From Euglena gracilis (taxonomy: Eukaryota; Euglenida; Euglenophyceae; Euglenales), in contig CP154955.1 in assembly GCA_039621445.1 (NCBI GenBank), positions 10,714,241 to 10,778,240 on the forward strand: a stretch of 64,000 nt of DNA, in the 5' to 3' direction. Below the pieces are notes generated by a model. That model was not told where the DNA came from and searched no databases. It saw nothing but the letters and a program-made list of their open reading frames with translations. Each line of letters begins with the position of its first letter. Position 1 is the stretch's first letter. The position numbers and the translations under genes are program-made. Shown here piece after piece: positions 44,121-54,129 of the stretch.

Positions 44121-44815
44121 GAAAAATTCTGTTGCACAACAATTTTTTTTGTGAACAACTGAAGCCATTCAGGCAATGACTTTCGGTGTCTTTTGTTAAT
44201 GTGGACGGCAAACAGTGGATTTGGTGGAGGAGCACAGCACTACAAGGCCCATGTTTTTATCCCAACTAATAATTGTACCAGTCCCCAAATCCACAGCCCC
44301 AACCTTTAATTGGCAGCTGATTTTTGAAGGTTTGGACATAATTATTTTTTCTTACTCCTGTCTTGTTAGTGTTATCAATTTTGTTGATATATCTGACATA
44401 TTTATAAAAATTTTGTAATTATCAATTTTGCATTGTAGATTTATAAAATATTACATTAAATAGAAAAACATTGTATTTAATGCATTTTTTTATGATGACA
44501 CATGCTTTTTTTTATTATAATTTTAGTAATAAAATATATAGAATTTGACATAAATAAGTACACGTATTAAGTAAAAATAATATTGTTAAAATATGTAATT
44601 GTATAATAATTATTACTGCAATCGTGTTATCAATAAAATTGGAATAAAATTGGTATATATATTATGATAGGATATAATATATGTTATCGATTAATAGGCA
44701 CAGGATTAGGTTTATATATTTCACCTTTTATTTTTCGGAAAATATTTTTGTTTACCTTATGAATCTTAATAATTATGCTTTAAATATTTATCATAATAAT
44801 AAAATGAATGAAGTG

Positions 44816-45212
44816 ACCCCCCCCATAATAAGTGCGCAGTGCCCTGATTGTGCACAGTGCCCTAATAAGTGCGCACCCCTTAAGGGTCCGAAACTACCTC
44901 CCTAAAACGTGCGCACCCCCCCAAAGGAAGGAGCACGGTCACATCTCAGGTCGGAAAGCACACACAATTCTCAGAATTCTCTGTCTTAAACCAAATATAT
45001 TAATCGTCCAAGCCCAAATTTGACACATAATCACTTGACTCATAGCTTGAAATCACAAAATAGGGGGAAAATTGAAAAAGAGTGGTGGAAACTTGAGTAT
45101 TTTCGGCTTTGTCCTAAACAGTGCGCACCGCCCTAATAAGGGCACACCCCTTGGGGTCCGAAACTATGTCCTTAAAATGCGCATCCGTGCACTTATCAGG
45201 GGGGGTTTACAT
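44816..45212. mobile_element. Nested inverted-repeat element
   Basis: It starts CCCCCCCATAATAAGTGCGC and ends GTGCACTTATCAGGGGGGG. GGGTCCGAAACTA and a GTGCGCACC motif recur near both ends. It sits inside the Mutator-like element. Confidence 0.6.
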
Positions 45213-45515
45213 GGCTAAAACAAAAAACCGGGAGTCTTTTTGGTAGCACAAATAAAAACTTTTTATTTTTGTCCAACTTTTTTTTGAAAAAAATTTTCAC
45301 TGCTTGTAAATGCTTATCGTTCAGAGTTTCTGTGTGGGTATGAATTAAGGTTTGCCGAGCTTCCCATGGTTTTGATCAGTGTTCATGAATTTTGCATGCT
45401 TTTTTGGATGTACATTTGTTATTACTGAATAAAAGAAGGTTTGCACACGTTATGATGCTGTTTTCGGGACAAAAATGACGAAAAATTGTGATTTTCAGAA
45501 CCCCCACCTATACCT

Positions 45516-45595
45516 TAAAATGGCCTAGAATTGCCTAAAATGGCCTTAAATGGCCTAAAATGGCCTAAAATGGTCTTAAGTGGCCTAAAATGGGG
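45516..45595. repeat. TGGCCTAAAA decamer array, right end
   Basis: About eight units, in the same orientation as the left array. Confidence 0.9.
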
Positions 45596-45929
45596 AATTT
45601 TTTGGGCTTGACTATAGGTGCTTGGTTACAGCCCCGAAGTCGGACTGAAGGGGGGATTGTATTGGGGGGGGGTGCTACATTTCGGGTGAGGGTTTACCCC
45701 TGAGGCTGCCGGACTCGGTTTTGGGATTTGGCATCCTCCGCCCCCCGAATTTGGGCAGGAGCGTCCACTGTGGGACAATGTGACATGACTGTGACATGAC
45801 TTGAAACGGCTGGAACCATTTTGCGCCATTTGACAGTGTTGCTGGTGGATCATCCCTCCCTTCTGGGTGGGGTCAAACATTTCTCCGCCATTCCAGGAGG
45901 AGTGAGGGCTGGCACCACCACCACCACCG

Positions 45930-46080
45930 CCACCACCGACGGCCATTTGAAAAGGCGTTTATTCCAAATAAAAGTAAAAATGGACCCCCCAGCTGTAGGT
46001 TGAGCAGTGGCCTTAGTTGGTCGCATGCCAATGCCATTTTCCGGGAAACGTCCATCATGATTTCGGTGACCCTCCCACGC
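45930..46080 (-). CDS. Possible minus-strand exon
   Basis: The frame reads GRVTEIMMDVSRKMALACDQ then LRPLLNLQLGGPFLLLFGIN and AFSNGRR. The plus strand is also open (SHANAIFRETSIMISVTLP). Borders are not clear. Confidence 0.3.
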
Positions 46081-46431
46081 CGTCCGCAGCCCGGTTCCCC
46101 TTCCCCGGCTGCAGCCCTCCCCCACATCCTCACACATCACCTGCGCCTCGCGCACGCATTGCCTGTTCCCCAACCCTCATACCGCGGTGTGCTCCCGCTC
46201 CAGCGTCACACTGCCCTGTCCCCGGTCCAATGTCCCTGCTCTTGCTCACATCCAACACATTGTCACCCACTGTCCTCGTTCCACATGTTCTCACACACAC
46301 GCACCCCTCCTCCCGTTCTCATGGCCTCTGGGCTGAGACTGGCCCATGCCTCTGCCAGGGCAGCACTCCTGTTTTGACTCTTCACCCATCACGGTCTGAT
46401 TACACTGTTTTCCTTTTGCTGATGTTGAAAG

Positions 46432-46487
46432 AAAACGAGACAGCCTTTTTCATTGGCAAACCTCCTTTTGGCACGGCGCAGGCTTGA
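46432..46487 (+). CDS. Terminal exon
   Basis: After TTTTGCTGATGTTGAAAG the frame reads NETAFFIGKPPFGTAQA and TGA. A C-run element starts right after the stop. Confidence 0.35.
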
Positions 46488-46740
46488 CCCCCCCCCCCCC
46501 TAGGGTGAGGGGGGGCGGGTACAGAGGCCTGGGAATGGGTTTCGGCGCGAAGCGCCGAACGTTTTGGGAATGCCCTCAGCCGGCCCGATTTTTTTGGGGG
46601 GGTCCCGCACCGGCCTGGGCTGGGTGGGGGGGGGGCGGACCCCCTCCCCCTGGGGGTCTGAACAGCGAAGCCGGGCATGGCGCAATCTCCATCTTTCGCA
46701 TCTCCCGGTTTACCTTTTTGGTTCGGTTCCACTTTGTGAG

Positions 46741-47674
46741 GAATATGGCCCCCCTCCTGCTTACATTCCAACTTGTGGACTTGAGACCTGTACTTTGCAG
46801 CCCGTTGAGATGCTCAACCTGCACTTGACCCCCAGGAGGTGTCACCTCCCCCCCCCCCCCCCCCCCCGGGTGCAGGCAAGGACAGCCACCGGATCCCACC
46901 AGATCCCACCGGATCCCACCGGAGATTTTTTTCCATGCACAGATTTTCTTCTTGGATTCATGACCCGCGTGCGTGAATGTGCAATTTTCACAAATTTCCA
47001 CCAGTACCCCATCTGTAGTTAATTTACATTCTTTTTTTGTTTGGTTTCCTGCAAATCAGCAGCCTTTGGCCCTTTTGGCCATTTTTTTTTTGGCCATTCT
47101 GGACCACTTTTGTCCACTTTAGCCATTTTGGGCTGCATTTGGCAATTTAGACCACTTTTGGCTGTTTGAATGCATTTTTACTTTATTTACACCAACTTTT
47201 GGCTGCTTCTGGCTATTTTTGCACATTTGTGTCCATTTTAGGCCACTTCTTACTGCTTGTATCCACTTTTTGCCCCTTTTTGGCCACTTTTGGCCATTTC
47301 GTGGCCATTTGCACAGATTCGGTGACCATTGGGACATTTTGGGTACGATCTGGTGGCAAAACCAGGTGATTTGGGCCAAAAAAAAAAACCCAAAATTGAC
47401 GAAATTCGCTCAAAATGCCTTTTTATTGCAATTTGATAATCGATGGGCGCTTTTGCGGGTGTTTTTCTCTCATTCAGTTATTGAAGGTTGTCCTTCTTCC
47501 TGTCATGTGGTGCTACGCGGTGTGCGCGGTGCGGCAGCATCCCCAAAGAGGGATGCACAAGAATGGGTTGCTTTTTTTACAACCCTTTCTTTTTGGTCAA
47601 AAAAGTTGCAGGACATGATTTGGGATGACAAATATTTGGTGACCATTGGGGTGGATGAAACCGACGACCCCAGG
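46741..47674 (+). CDS. Three-exon partial gene, unknown
   Basis: Exon A 46741-46838 reads EYGPPPAYIPTCGLETCTLQ then PVEMLNLHLTPR. Exon B 46943-47014 (acceptor CCATGCACAG) reads FLLGFMTRVRECAIFTNFHQ. Exon C 47478-47674 (acceptor TTCTCTCATTCAG, donor CCAGG/GTGAGC) reads EGCPSSCHVVLRGVRGAAAS then FWSKKLQDMIWDDKYLVTIG and VDETDDPR. B and C join in phase. A joins B only if A ends early, at ACCT/GTACTT. A further exon may follow at 47735. No family is recognised. Confidence 0.5.
46891..46923. repeat. GGATCCCACC decamer array
   Basis: Three units; the same decamer recurs at 47856-47898. Confidence 0.85.
47040..47340. repeat. Degenerate TTTTGGCCA-type repeat in intron
   Basis: Diverged TTTTGGCCAC and TTTTGGCTG units fill the intron between exons B and C of the 46741 gene. 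Confidence 0.6.
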
Positions 47675-47855
47675 GTGAGCAATGAGCACATCACATCAAA
47701 TGGTGATCCTATGTGGCGACAGGGCAAAAGATCCTGAGCACCTGGCTGGGCCCATTAAACAGAGCCAAAAGGTGACTCATATGGGACAAAAAAAAGAGGC
47801 CAAGAGCCTGACCTTGTTGCATGTGTTTTTTCCCCCGGTCCCCAACCCCCCCCCC

Positions 47856-47898
47856 AAGATCCCACCGGATCCCACCGGATCCCACCGGATCCCACCGG
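47856..47898. repeat. GGATCCCACC decamer array, second site
   Basis: Four units, 1 kb downstream of the first array and in the same orientation. Confidence 0.85.
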
Positions 47899-48124
47899 AG
47901 ACCAAAAACCGGGGATGACTGTCCTTGCCTGCCCGGGTGCTTGACGCCCCTCCTCCTTACATGTGCAAACCTGGCCCCCCTAAAGCTGTTTTGCACATGG
48001 CCGCCAAAATTCCGAACATACAACCTTGGCTCTTAGGTTGGCCCCCTGGCCTTGCCTTCAACCATGGCCCGGGCCAAGCACCCGGGGGGGGGGATGCCTC
48101 TTTGGGAAATAGAACAAATGTTAT

Positions 48125-48384
48125 GACCATTGGTGGTCGGGCTGATTAGTCACTGGCGACCACCAATAATAAGTCCACCCCCCCTCTAAAAAAGTTTTTG
48201 CGCCCCCCTTCCAAAAAAATTCATTCAAATATGAAGGAAAACCACTTGAAACCCACCCAAATGCCTTTGAAAGCCCCAAATCGCAAAAAAATTTGGCGAA
48301 TACCTTCTTTTTGCGGCCATCCTTGCCTTGCACACACAAGGGAATTTTGTTATTGGAGGGCGGGGGATCTGGGGGGGGGTGGCA

Positions 48385-48415
<31 letters not shown>

Positions 48416-49021
48416 TCAGTAGGGTGCGCATTTCGGCCATCCTTGCCTTGCACGCACAAGGGCATTTTATCATTGGTAGGGAACAGCTCCAGTAAGAAGT
48501 TATCACCCAATTTTTTTTTTTTGCAAATTGACCCCTGAATGGGGGTTTCGGAAGGCATTTGGGTGGGTTTCGAGCATGCCATTGCTTAACACCTGTCCTA
48601 CCCCCCCCCCCCCCGCGTGACTGACTGGTTTTTTGGTCAAGAGCCCCCCCGGGGGGGGGGGTGGGTTAGGCCAAAAAATGAAAAGTGATTGGCCTTGCGC
48701 CGGAATTTTTTGGGTTTTTTGAGATTTTTTGGCAAATTTTGGTTGCCTCCTGAAGAGTGGTCGATCCCCCCCCAGGGGGGGGGGGGGGGGTAAAGTGGCT
48801 GACTGGTTTTTTCGGAAAAAGTTACTGACTGGATTTTTCGGAGTGGAAATTGACCCCCTCCCCCCCGGGGGGGGGGTCCCCCCGCTAAGCAATGGTATGG
48901 TTTCGAGTCATTTTCCTTCATATTTGAATGAATTTTTTTGGAGGGGCTGAAAAACTTTTTAGGGGGGGGCAGACTTATTATTGGTGGTCGGGCCGACTAG
49001 TCGGCCCGACCACCAATGGTC
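48125..49021. mobile_element. Long foldback element, carrying a nested MITE
   Basis: Outer arms are inverted: GACCATTGGTGGTCGGGC, AATAATAAGTC, then TTCATTCAAATATGAAGGAA and CACCCAAATGCC on the left, with complements on the right. The right arm is interrupted by the MITE at 48575-48899. The interior repeats GGCCATCCTTGCCTTGCAC. A 38 bp perfect palindrome lies at the right end (48980-49017). No target duplication was recognised. Confidence 0.75.
48575..48899. mobile_element. hAT-like MITE nested in a foldback element
   Basis: Ends CATGCCATTGCTTA and TAAGCAATGGTATG, with perfect 8 bp flanks GTTTCGAG at 48567-48574 and 48900-48907. Removing it with one duplicate restores the terminal repeat of the host element. 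Same family as 10740-11055. Confidence 0.85.
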
Positions 49022-49362
49022 AGTAGGCCATCACCAACAAACCCATCACCAATTTCCCGCAATGAGCTACAAAGGTTGGTTTCGGTGTTCTGCTGTGGCA
49101 CCCAAGCTGTATCTTGTTCTCCCCTCTCCCCTCGGTGCTAGATCCACCTCGTACTCTCATCCACACAGTGTCATGCAGCAGCAGTCGTGTCGTATCTGGT
49201 GTCCCCTGTAACTGCGGTTGACAAGTCGACTGCAACTTAATTGCAAGCAGTTCATTTCCCCCCTTTCCCCCCAAAAATATTATTGTCCAAAACAATGTTC
49301 CCAGTGACTAAAACGGGGGGACAGACCAATGGCATTTTGGAGGTTTTGTCTTCCCCCCCCAG

Positions 49363-49471
49363 GGATATGGCGTTAGGGACAGCGTTCTTCCTTGAGTGTA
49401 GACAGTTTGGCCAATTGACCACAAAGCAGGCCAAAGATTTGTTTAACTTCAGGCGGGGGTTGAATGGCTAG
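49363..49471 (+). CDS. Exon abutting a MITE
   Basis: After TTCCCCCCCCAG the frame reads DMALGTAFFLECRQFGQLTT then KQAKDLFNFRRGLNG and TAG. MITE-like sequence (CAGAGTGACTGACTGG) begins three bases after the stop, so the original C-terminus may have been replaced by the insertion. Confidence 0.5.
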
Positions 49472-49473
49472 TT

Positions 49474-49766
49474 CAGAGTGACTGACTGGTTTTCTGGCCA
49501 CGACTCCCCCTCCAGGGGGTGGGGTAGGTCCGAAAATGAAAAGTGGCTGGCCTGACACCGAAGGCACCAGAAATTTTTTTGGAATGGTGCCTTGTGCGGT
49601 GTTTTTGTATGGTGCCTTTGCCAACACAAGTGCATTCAAGAATGGCGGACCCCCCCCCCCGGGGATAAAGTGACTGATTTTTCTTTGGGGAAAAAAGTGA
49701 CTGACTGGTTTTCAGCGTGGAAAGTGACCCTCTCCACCCCCGGGGGTCGCTAAGCAATAGTATGGT
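49474..49766. mobile_element. 5'-truncated MITE, CATACCATTGCTTA family
   Basis: Has the internal GTGACTGACTGG units and a TAAGCAATAGTATG right end; the left terminal repeat is missing. Confidence 0.7.
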
Positions 49767-49780
49767 CTGGAGTTTTGTAC

Positions 49781-49854
49781 CAGGCTGGAAATCGCCACGT
49801 TGACCATCCCAGTGTTTAGTTGGGAGTGTCCACCGACCTGAACAGTGGCATCTC
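49781..49854 (-). CDS. Short exon on minus strand
   Basis: Acceptor CTCCCCTTGCAG and donor AGCCTG/GTACAA. The frame reads DATVQVGGHSQLNTGMVNVA then ISSL. Function is unknown. Confidence 0.4.
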
Positions 49855-50133
49855 CTGCAAGGGGAGGTTCCAAACAACCATTTCGCTGATGATTTTTTTC
49901 CATCACTTTGAGCCTAACAAAATACCAGAACTCAAAGAAAAAAAATTACCAGTTTTTTCCCTGTTTGTTCCCTTCATTTTTCCCTATTAGCTGCGTATCT
50001 GATGTTGGTCGAGTGAGATGCTAATTCATTGCCAGAACCCTTTGTGAGGAAATGCTTTTTTGTGTGGTGTGGGATGCTTCCTGAGTGAGTACACATGACA
50101 TCGTCCCACATGTTTTTCAAAGAGCGCAAACCC

Positions 50134-50245
50134 CCCCAACCTATAACCCCCCCATCTTATAACCACCCCCCACTTGTAACCCCCTCTCCGGGGGCCGACC
50201 ATCGAACCGGATCCTATAACCCCGGGGGGGGGTTATAGGTGGGGA
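50134..50245. mobile_element. TATAACCCCC inverted-repeat element
   Basis: CCTATAACCCCCCC at one end and GGGGGGGTTATAGG at the other. Confidence 0.55.
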
Positions 50246-50542
50246 GGAGGGTTTATCGTTTTTTTTTGGAGGAGATTTATGATGTTTTATCGAGTCACGA
50301 AATAAACAATAAATGACCGAAAATGTAAAAAAAATCTTATTTGATGTGCCCCAAACAAAAAGCAATTTTAAAAAAGGAGTTTCAGATGTTTAAAAATATG
50401 CAAGTTACAGAAAAACCAAAATGCGTTAAGATAGGTCGTTCTAAGGGTTCATTGCAGGTGGTTTTTTTTGTGTTCTGCTTTTGACGGGTGGGGGGGGGGT
50501 GTCAAGAACCCTTGCTTGTTTAATTTTCGTTTTCCGACCCAG

Positions 50543-50626
50543 AAGTGGTGCTTCCATCAGTTGTTAAAGGAATTTGGCATTCCAGGCAAAGCACCACCGC
50601 CAAAAAAGAGCACCTGTTGGAAGGTG
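50543..50626 (+). CDS. KWCF exon, copy 2
   Basis: Acceptor TTCCGACCCAG. The frame reads KWCFHQLLKEFGIPGKAPPP then KKSTCWKV up to a GTG/GTGAGG donor. The first 15 codons align with 42880-42957, which supports the reading frame. Function is unknown. Confidence 0.5.
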
Positions 50627-51304
50627 GTGAGGATCAACAGAGTTGAGCAACCAAGTGAGGAGCCACAAAAACACACATTTACATATGCATTAAATATACA
50701 CTAAAATAAATATTTCACTTAAAAAAAAAATACACACTGCTATATTTTCACTAGATCCCCCCTATACAATACCCCTCATTTATATACACCCCCCGGTCAG
50801 TCTACGTTTGAACCCGGTCAAGACAACAACCAAAATACCCATACAACTACTGTTATATTGCCCTAATGTCCACTAAAAATATTTTTTCCTTCAACATCTA
50901 TTATTTTTGAACTGTCTTATCTTGATTTTCGGGGTGGTTGACACTGAAAAAGGGGTTGTCAGCACAGGATGACATTCTTTTGTTAGCACGACTGAACCCT
51001 CTTTGGCGTTCCGCCACGCCCCTTGTCACGTTCATCTCATTTCTCCTGCGCTCAGAGACTCGCCTTCGCGCGCATTCGATCCACTGCTGTGCGGCGCGTG
51101 CGAGCTGGACTCCCTCCTGCCACCAACGGTGATGCCACTTCACAGCTTTCCTCAGGCTTTGGGCGGTTTGACATCCCCCACAAGCACGCCGCTCTTTGCT
51201 GACCTGGGAATGAAGACTTAATGCTTGGCAGTGGGCTGCCCTTTCCTCAAAGCAACTGAATTGCAGAAAAAAGTCACACACCACACCCGGAAAGGGGAAA
51301 AGAG

Positions 51305-51659
51305 GTGTACCTGGAATGAAGAATGCCTTTCTGGGGCCCCTCCCCGTCTCTGTCGCCTGCATCGCTGTGCCGTTCCGCAGCCCAACCCTCCCTTGGAGGC
51401 GTTCCGCCTCCGCCACACTGCTGGCGCCGCTCTCTCCTCCAGCGGCTCGGCAGCCCATAGAGAACACCCACTGCGCGTCTTTGAAACTGCTTGTGCTGGC
51501 GCGTGGGTTTGAGGACCGCTGGGGTGCTCTGCCAAGTGCACGTGACAGTGCACCACTTTTGGGTCAGGAAAAAATTCCACAGGCAAGGCTTTATGCCAAA
51601 ACTCCCCCCAGAAAACCAAGCAGAATCCAAAAAAGTGTACCTGGAATGAAGAATGCCTT
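51305..51659. repeat. 25 bp direct repeat spanning an exon-like sequence
   Basis: TGTACCTGGAATGAAGAATG with its flanks is identical at 51305-51329 and 51635-51659. In both it encodes CTWNEECL in the plus direction, and the second continues AELRECLLLSGKLQQGGCHC. The 305 bp between is GC-rich and multi-frame open. It may be a partial gene duplication. Confidence 0.55.
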
Positions 51660-52018
51660 GCTGAGCTTCGGGAATGCTTGCTTCTTTCAGGCAAGCTACA
51701 GCAGGGTGGCTGCCATTGCAAAGGTATCTTATTTGGCCAGATCACCTGGACACCTGCACACCCCGGGCTGAAAGGGGATGCCATAGACCGGTGGGTGGGG
51801 AGTCCCTCCCTCCTCCCCCTCCCCCACCCTGGTGGATGGGTGGGTCCGATCCTCCAGATCCAAAAGAATTTTTCCCTCTACAGTGCTGTGGTGGGGTGGG
51901 GTTGACCCCCATTCTGTGCATGGATGAAAAGGTCTCAGCAACCAGGCCTCCCCGTACAACTCTGTGGACAACATCTGGCCTCGTTCGTCATCGCATGTTT
52001 AAGGCGAAACAACATATA

Positions 52019-52204
52019 CTAACCCCCAATAATACCTCCCCCCTGGTGTGTTATTTGGGCACCCGAACTGGGGCCCCAGGGGTGTGTGTTATTTGGAGGG
52101 TGATATTTTTACTTGGAAAACCAAAGGAAAACAGGGGGGGGGTGTTATTTGGGCGAAATCGAAATCGGCCCCCGAGGAGGGGGGTGTTATTTGGGGGGGG
52201 TTAG
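52019..52204. mobile_element. CTAACCCCC inverted-repeat element
   Basis: CTAACCCCCAATAATACC and GTGTTATTTGGGGGGGGTTAG ends; related TTATTCCCCC pieces occur at 35985-36060 and 36318-36380. Confidence 0.6.
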
Positions 52205-52356
52205 TCGAAATGATGTGTGAGATTGCCAGCAACAGCATACCTCACAGGTACTCTCCCTGTTTTGACTCCAATTGATCAAACAATTCATACCATGCCTCTG
52301 CGGGTTCTATCAACTTCTGTCCAACCCCCTTTCCGTCCGTGTCCTCTCTCTTTCAG

Positions 52357-52485
52357 GGCGGATGCAAAATGAGATTTGCTGTTTGTGTCACTCTCTTTCT
52401 CTCACACTTGCTTCATTGTGGCGGTGCTTCGTATCCAACCAAGGGCGGCAATGGTTGTCACACGCCAGATTTCAAAAGAGTTTAG
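52357..52485 (+). CDS. Terminal exon
   Basis: Strong acceptor TCCTCTCTCTTTCAG. One frame reads GGCKMRFAVCVTLFLSHLLH then PTKGGNGCHTPDFKRV and TAG; a second frame (QNEICCLCHSLSLTLASL) is also open. Confidence 0.4.
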   Translation, partial: GGCKMRFAVCVTLFLSHLLHCGGASYPTKGGNGCHTPDFKRV

Positions 52486-52876
52486 TATTTTGAAATATTA
52501 TTTTGTTTTCATAAGTTGAGGGTGGTCAAAATGTTTTTTTTACAGAGCACAGGACGTCCTGGATGTCCTGGATGTGGAGTTGGGCATTGTAGGCTATTTC
52601 GTCTGTTCAACCGAGGTGCAAAAATAGGCTTTTATGAGGAATGCAAAAATTCACTTTCTTTTCTCCTCTCCCAGGTTTGGTGATTGCACATGCCCCATAA
52701 GTGAGTGCATTCAAAAATGTGCTTTTCAATATCCACATATATACACACCAACGGACAAATTATGCTTGCAGATGTATGAGGGGGATCCAGAAAATTGTTT
52801 TTGACTGCTTCTGGTTGCAATGCCACCATCTGCTTCCATTTTAAATATGAAAGAAGCAGCTTCCCAGTCGACCATG

Positions 52877-53207
52877 AAAGAGTTTAGGGAGAAAGGAACT
52901 AGTAGACAAACACTACGTGCCAACTCCTCGGCTAATCAAACGTCGACTTGCCCGTTGCCATGCTTTCCTGTCCGAAACACTCTCTCTCCGCCCGCTCATC
53001 TTTCCATCTGCGGTCTGTAATGATTTATTTTGTTGGGGTGGAAGAAAGGAACAGTGTGGTGTGAAAATTATGGCTGGGGTTTCGCTGGTTCCATGGCGCT
53101 TTTGGCCGCTGACATTCAGCCTCATGGTCCGCACGTACCACAACGCTGCCAGTGAAATGTGGCGGCTGTTCCTGCCCAGTTATTACCTCTTCTACCCAGG
53201 GCTGTAA
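52877..53207 (+). CDS. 110-codon C-terminal segment
   Basis: The frame reads SLGRKELVDKHYVPTPRLIK, RRLARCHAFLSETLSLRPLI, then GVSLVPWRFWPLTFSLMVRT and WRLFLPSYYLFYPGL with TAA. The end is Trp/aromatic-rich and might be membrane-associated. An intron may lie within (GCG/GTCTGT to GGAACAG). No family is assigned. Confidence 0.45.
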
Positions 53208-53237
53208 AATCCAGCATTCTTTTCCCCCCCCCCCCCC

Positions 53238-53627
53238 CTAGTCGTACGACCACCCCTCATTTATGACCACCCCCCGGTCACAGGTTGCAGGTCATGGGGG
53301 TGTTATGACCACCCCCCCCGGTCACAGGTTGCAGGTTGCGAAAAATTTCACCCCCCAAAATAAGTCCCCCCCCTGGCCGGTCCGAGCAAAAATCCATGAA
53401 ATGGACCCCCTCCCCAAAATAAGGTCCCCCCTGCCGGCGCGAAGCGCCGGATTTTTGAAAAATGGGACATTTTGGGGGGGGGTAAATTTGCCATTTTGGG
53501 ACAGTTTTCACACACTTCTACGACCGCCCCCTCATCTATGACCACCCCCCGGTCACAGGTTGCAGGTTATGGGGGTGTTATGACCACCCCCCCGGTCACA
53601 GGTTGCAGGAACCCGGTCATACGACTA
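53238..53627. mobile_element. CTAGTCGTACGACC inverted-repeat element
   Basis: Ends CTAGTCGTACGACC and GGTCATACGACTAG. GGTCACAGGTTGCAGG units occur four times. A GGCGCGAAGCGCCGG hairpin sits near the centre. Related to 4130-4290. Confidence 0.65.
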
Positions 53628-53814
53628 GGGGGGGGGGTACTTGACCGGTCTCCCCCGGGAGTTTTTCAGCCGGCCGGCTGCCCCCAGGGTCCTGAAATAA
53701 TTCCCAGCTGGAGGCTTCATTTTCTCAAGCCAGCACACAGCGCCAAGCAACAGAAGGCTTTTTTGCCTTTTTCAGAGTGACCCAAGCTCACGCAACACCC
53801 TCCCTGTCAGGATC

Positions 53815-53905
53815 AGGGAATTTCTTAAGGACCCCCCCGGGGGGGGGGGTCCAGCCTCCGGCTGGCAAAAAGGCTGCTGGCTGGATTTGAGCTGCTGGCT
53901 GGACC
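53815..53905. mobile_element. Partial CAGGGGATTTCTTAAG-family MITE
   Basis: CAGGGAATTTCTTAAGGACC, then the GGCTGGCAAAAAGGCTGCTG interior; the far end is not found. Confidence 0.55.
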
Positions 53906-53976
53906 CGGGTGCAAAAATATATTCAGCGTCTTTTCCACCTCGGCACGCTGTGCCGGAGGATTTTTTTTTTTTACAG

Positions 53977-54129
53977 TTGGGGGAACCCTGGACCCCCCAG
54001 GGGGGTCTGTTCCCCGTTTCCGAAAAGCAGAAATCGGGCCTTCAGAGTCTCATTAGTCATTTCAACACTGGATCTGCTGTTTCTTCCTTCACAACGCTTG
54101 CAATGGCCACCTGCTTTCTGTGTTGCTGA
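53977..54129 (+). CDS. 51-codon terminal exon
   Basis: After a T12 tract and ACAG the frame reads LGEPWTPQGGLFPVSEKQKS then GLQSLISHFNTGSAVSSF and ends MATCFLCC with TGA. It enters in phase 0. The partner exon upstream is not identified. Confidence 0.5.
   Translation: MGEPWTPQGGLFPVSEKQKSGLQSLISHFNTGSAVSSFTTLAMATCFLCC

Larger units (their letters stand above)
44061..45623. mobile_element. Mutator-like non-autonomous element with 10 bp target duplication
   Basis: The ends are AGGCACCTATAG and CTATAGGTGCTT (11 of 12 inverted). Both sides are flanked by GGTTACAGCC (44051-44060 and 45624-45633), a perfect 10 bp duplication, which is typical of Mutator-like elements. Just inside each end is a TGGCCTAAAA decamer array. 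The AT-rich middle has no transposase ORF. A second inverted-repeat element is nested at 44816-45212. Confidence 0.85.
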
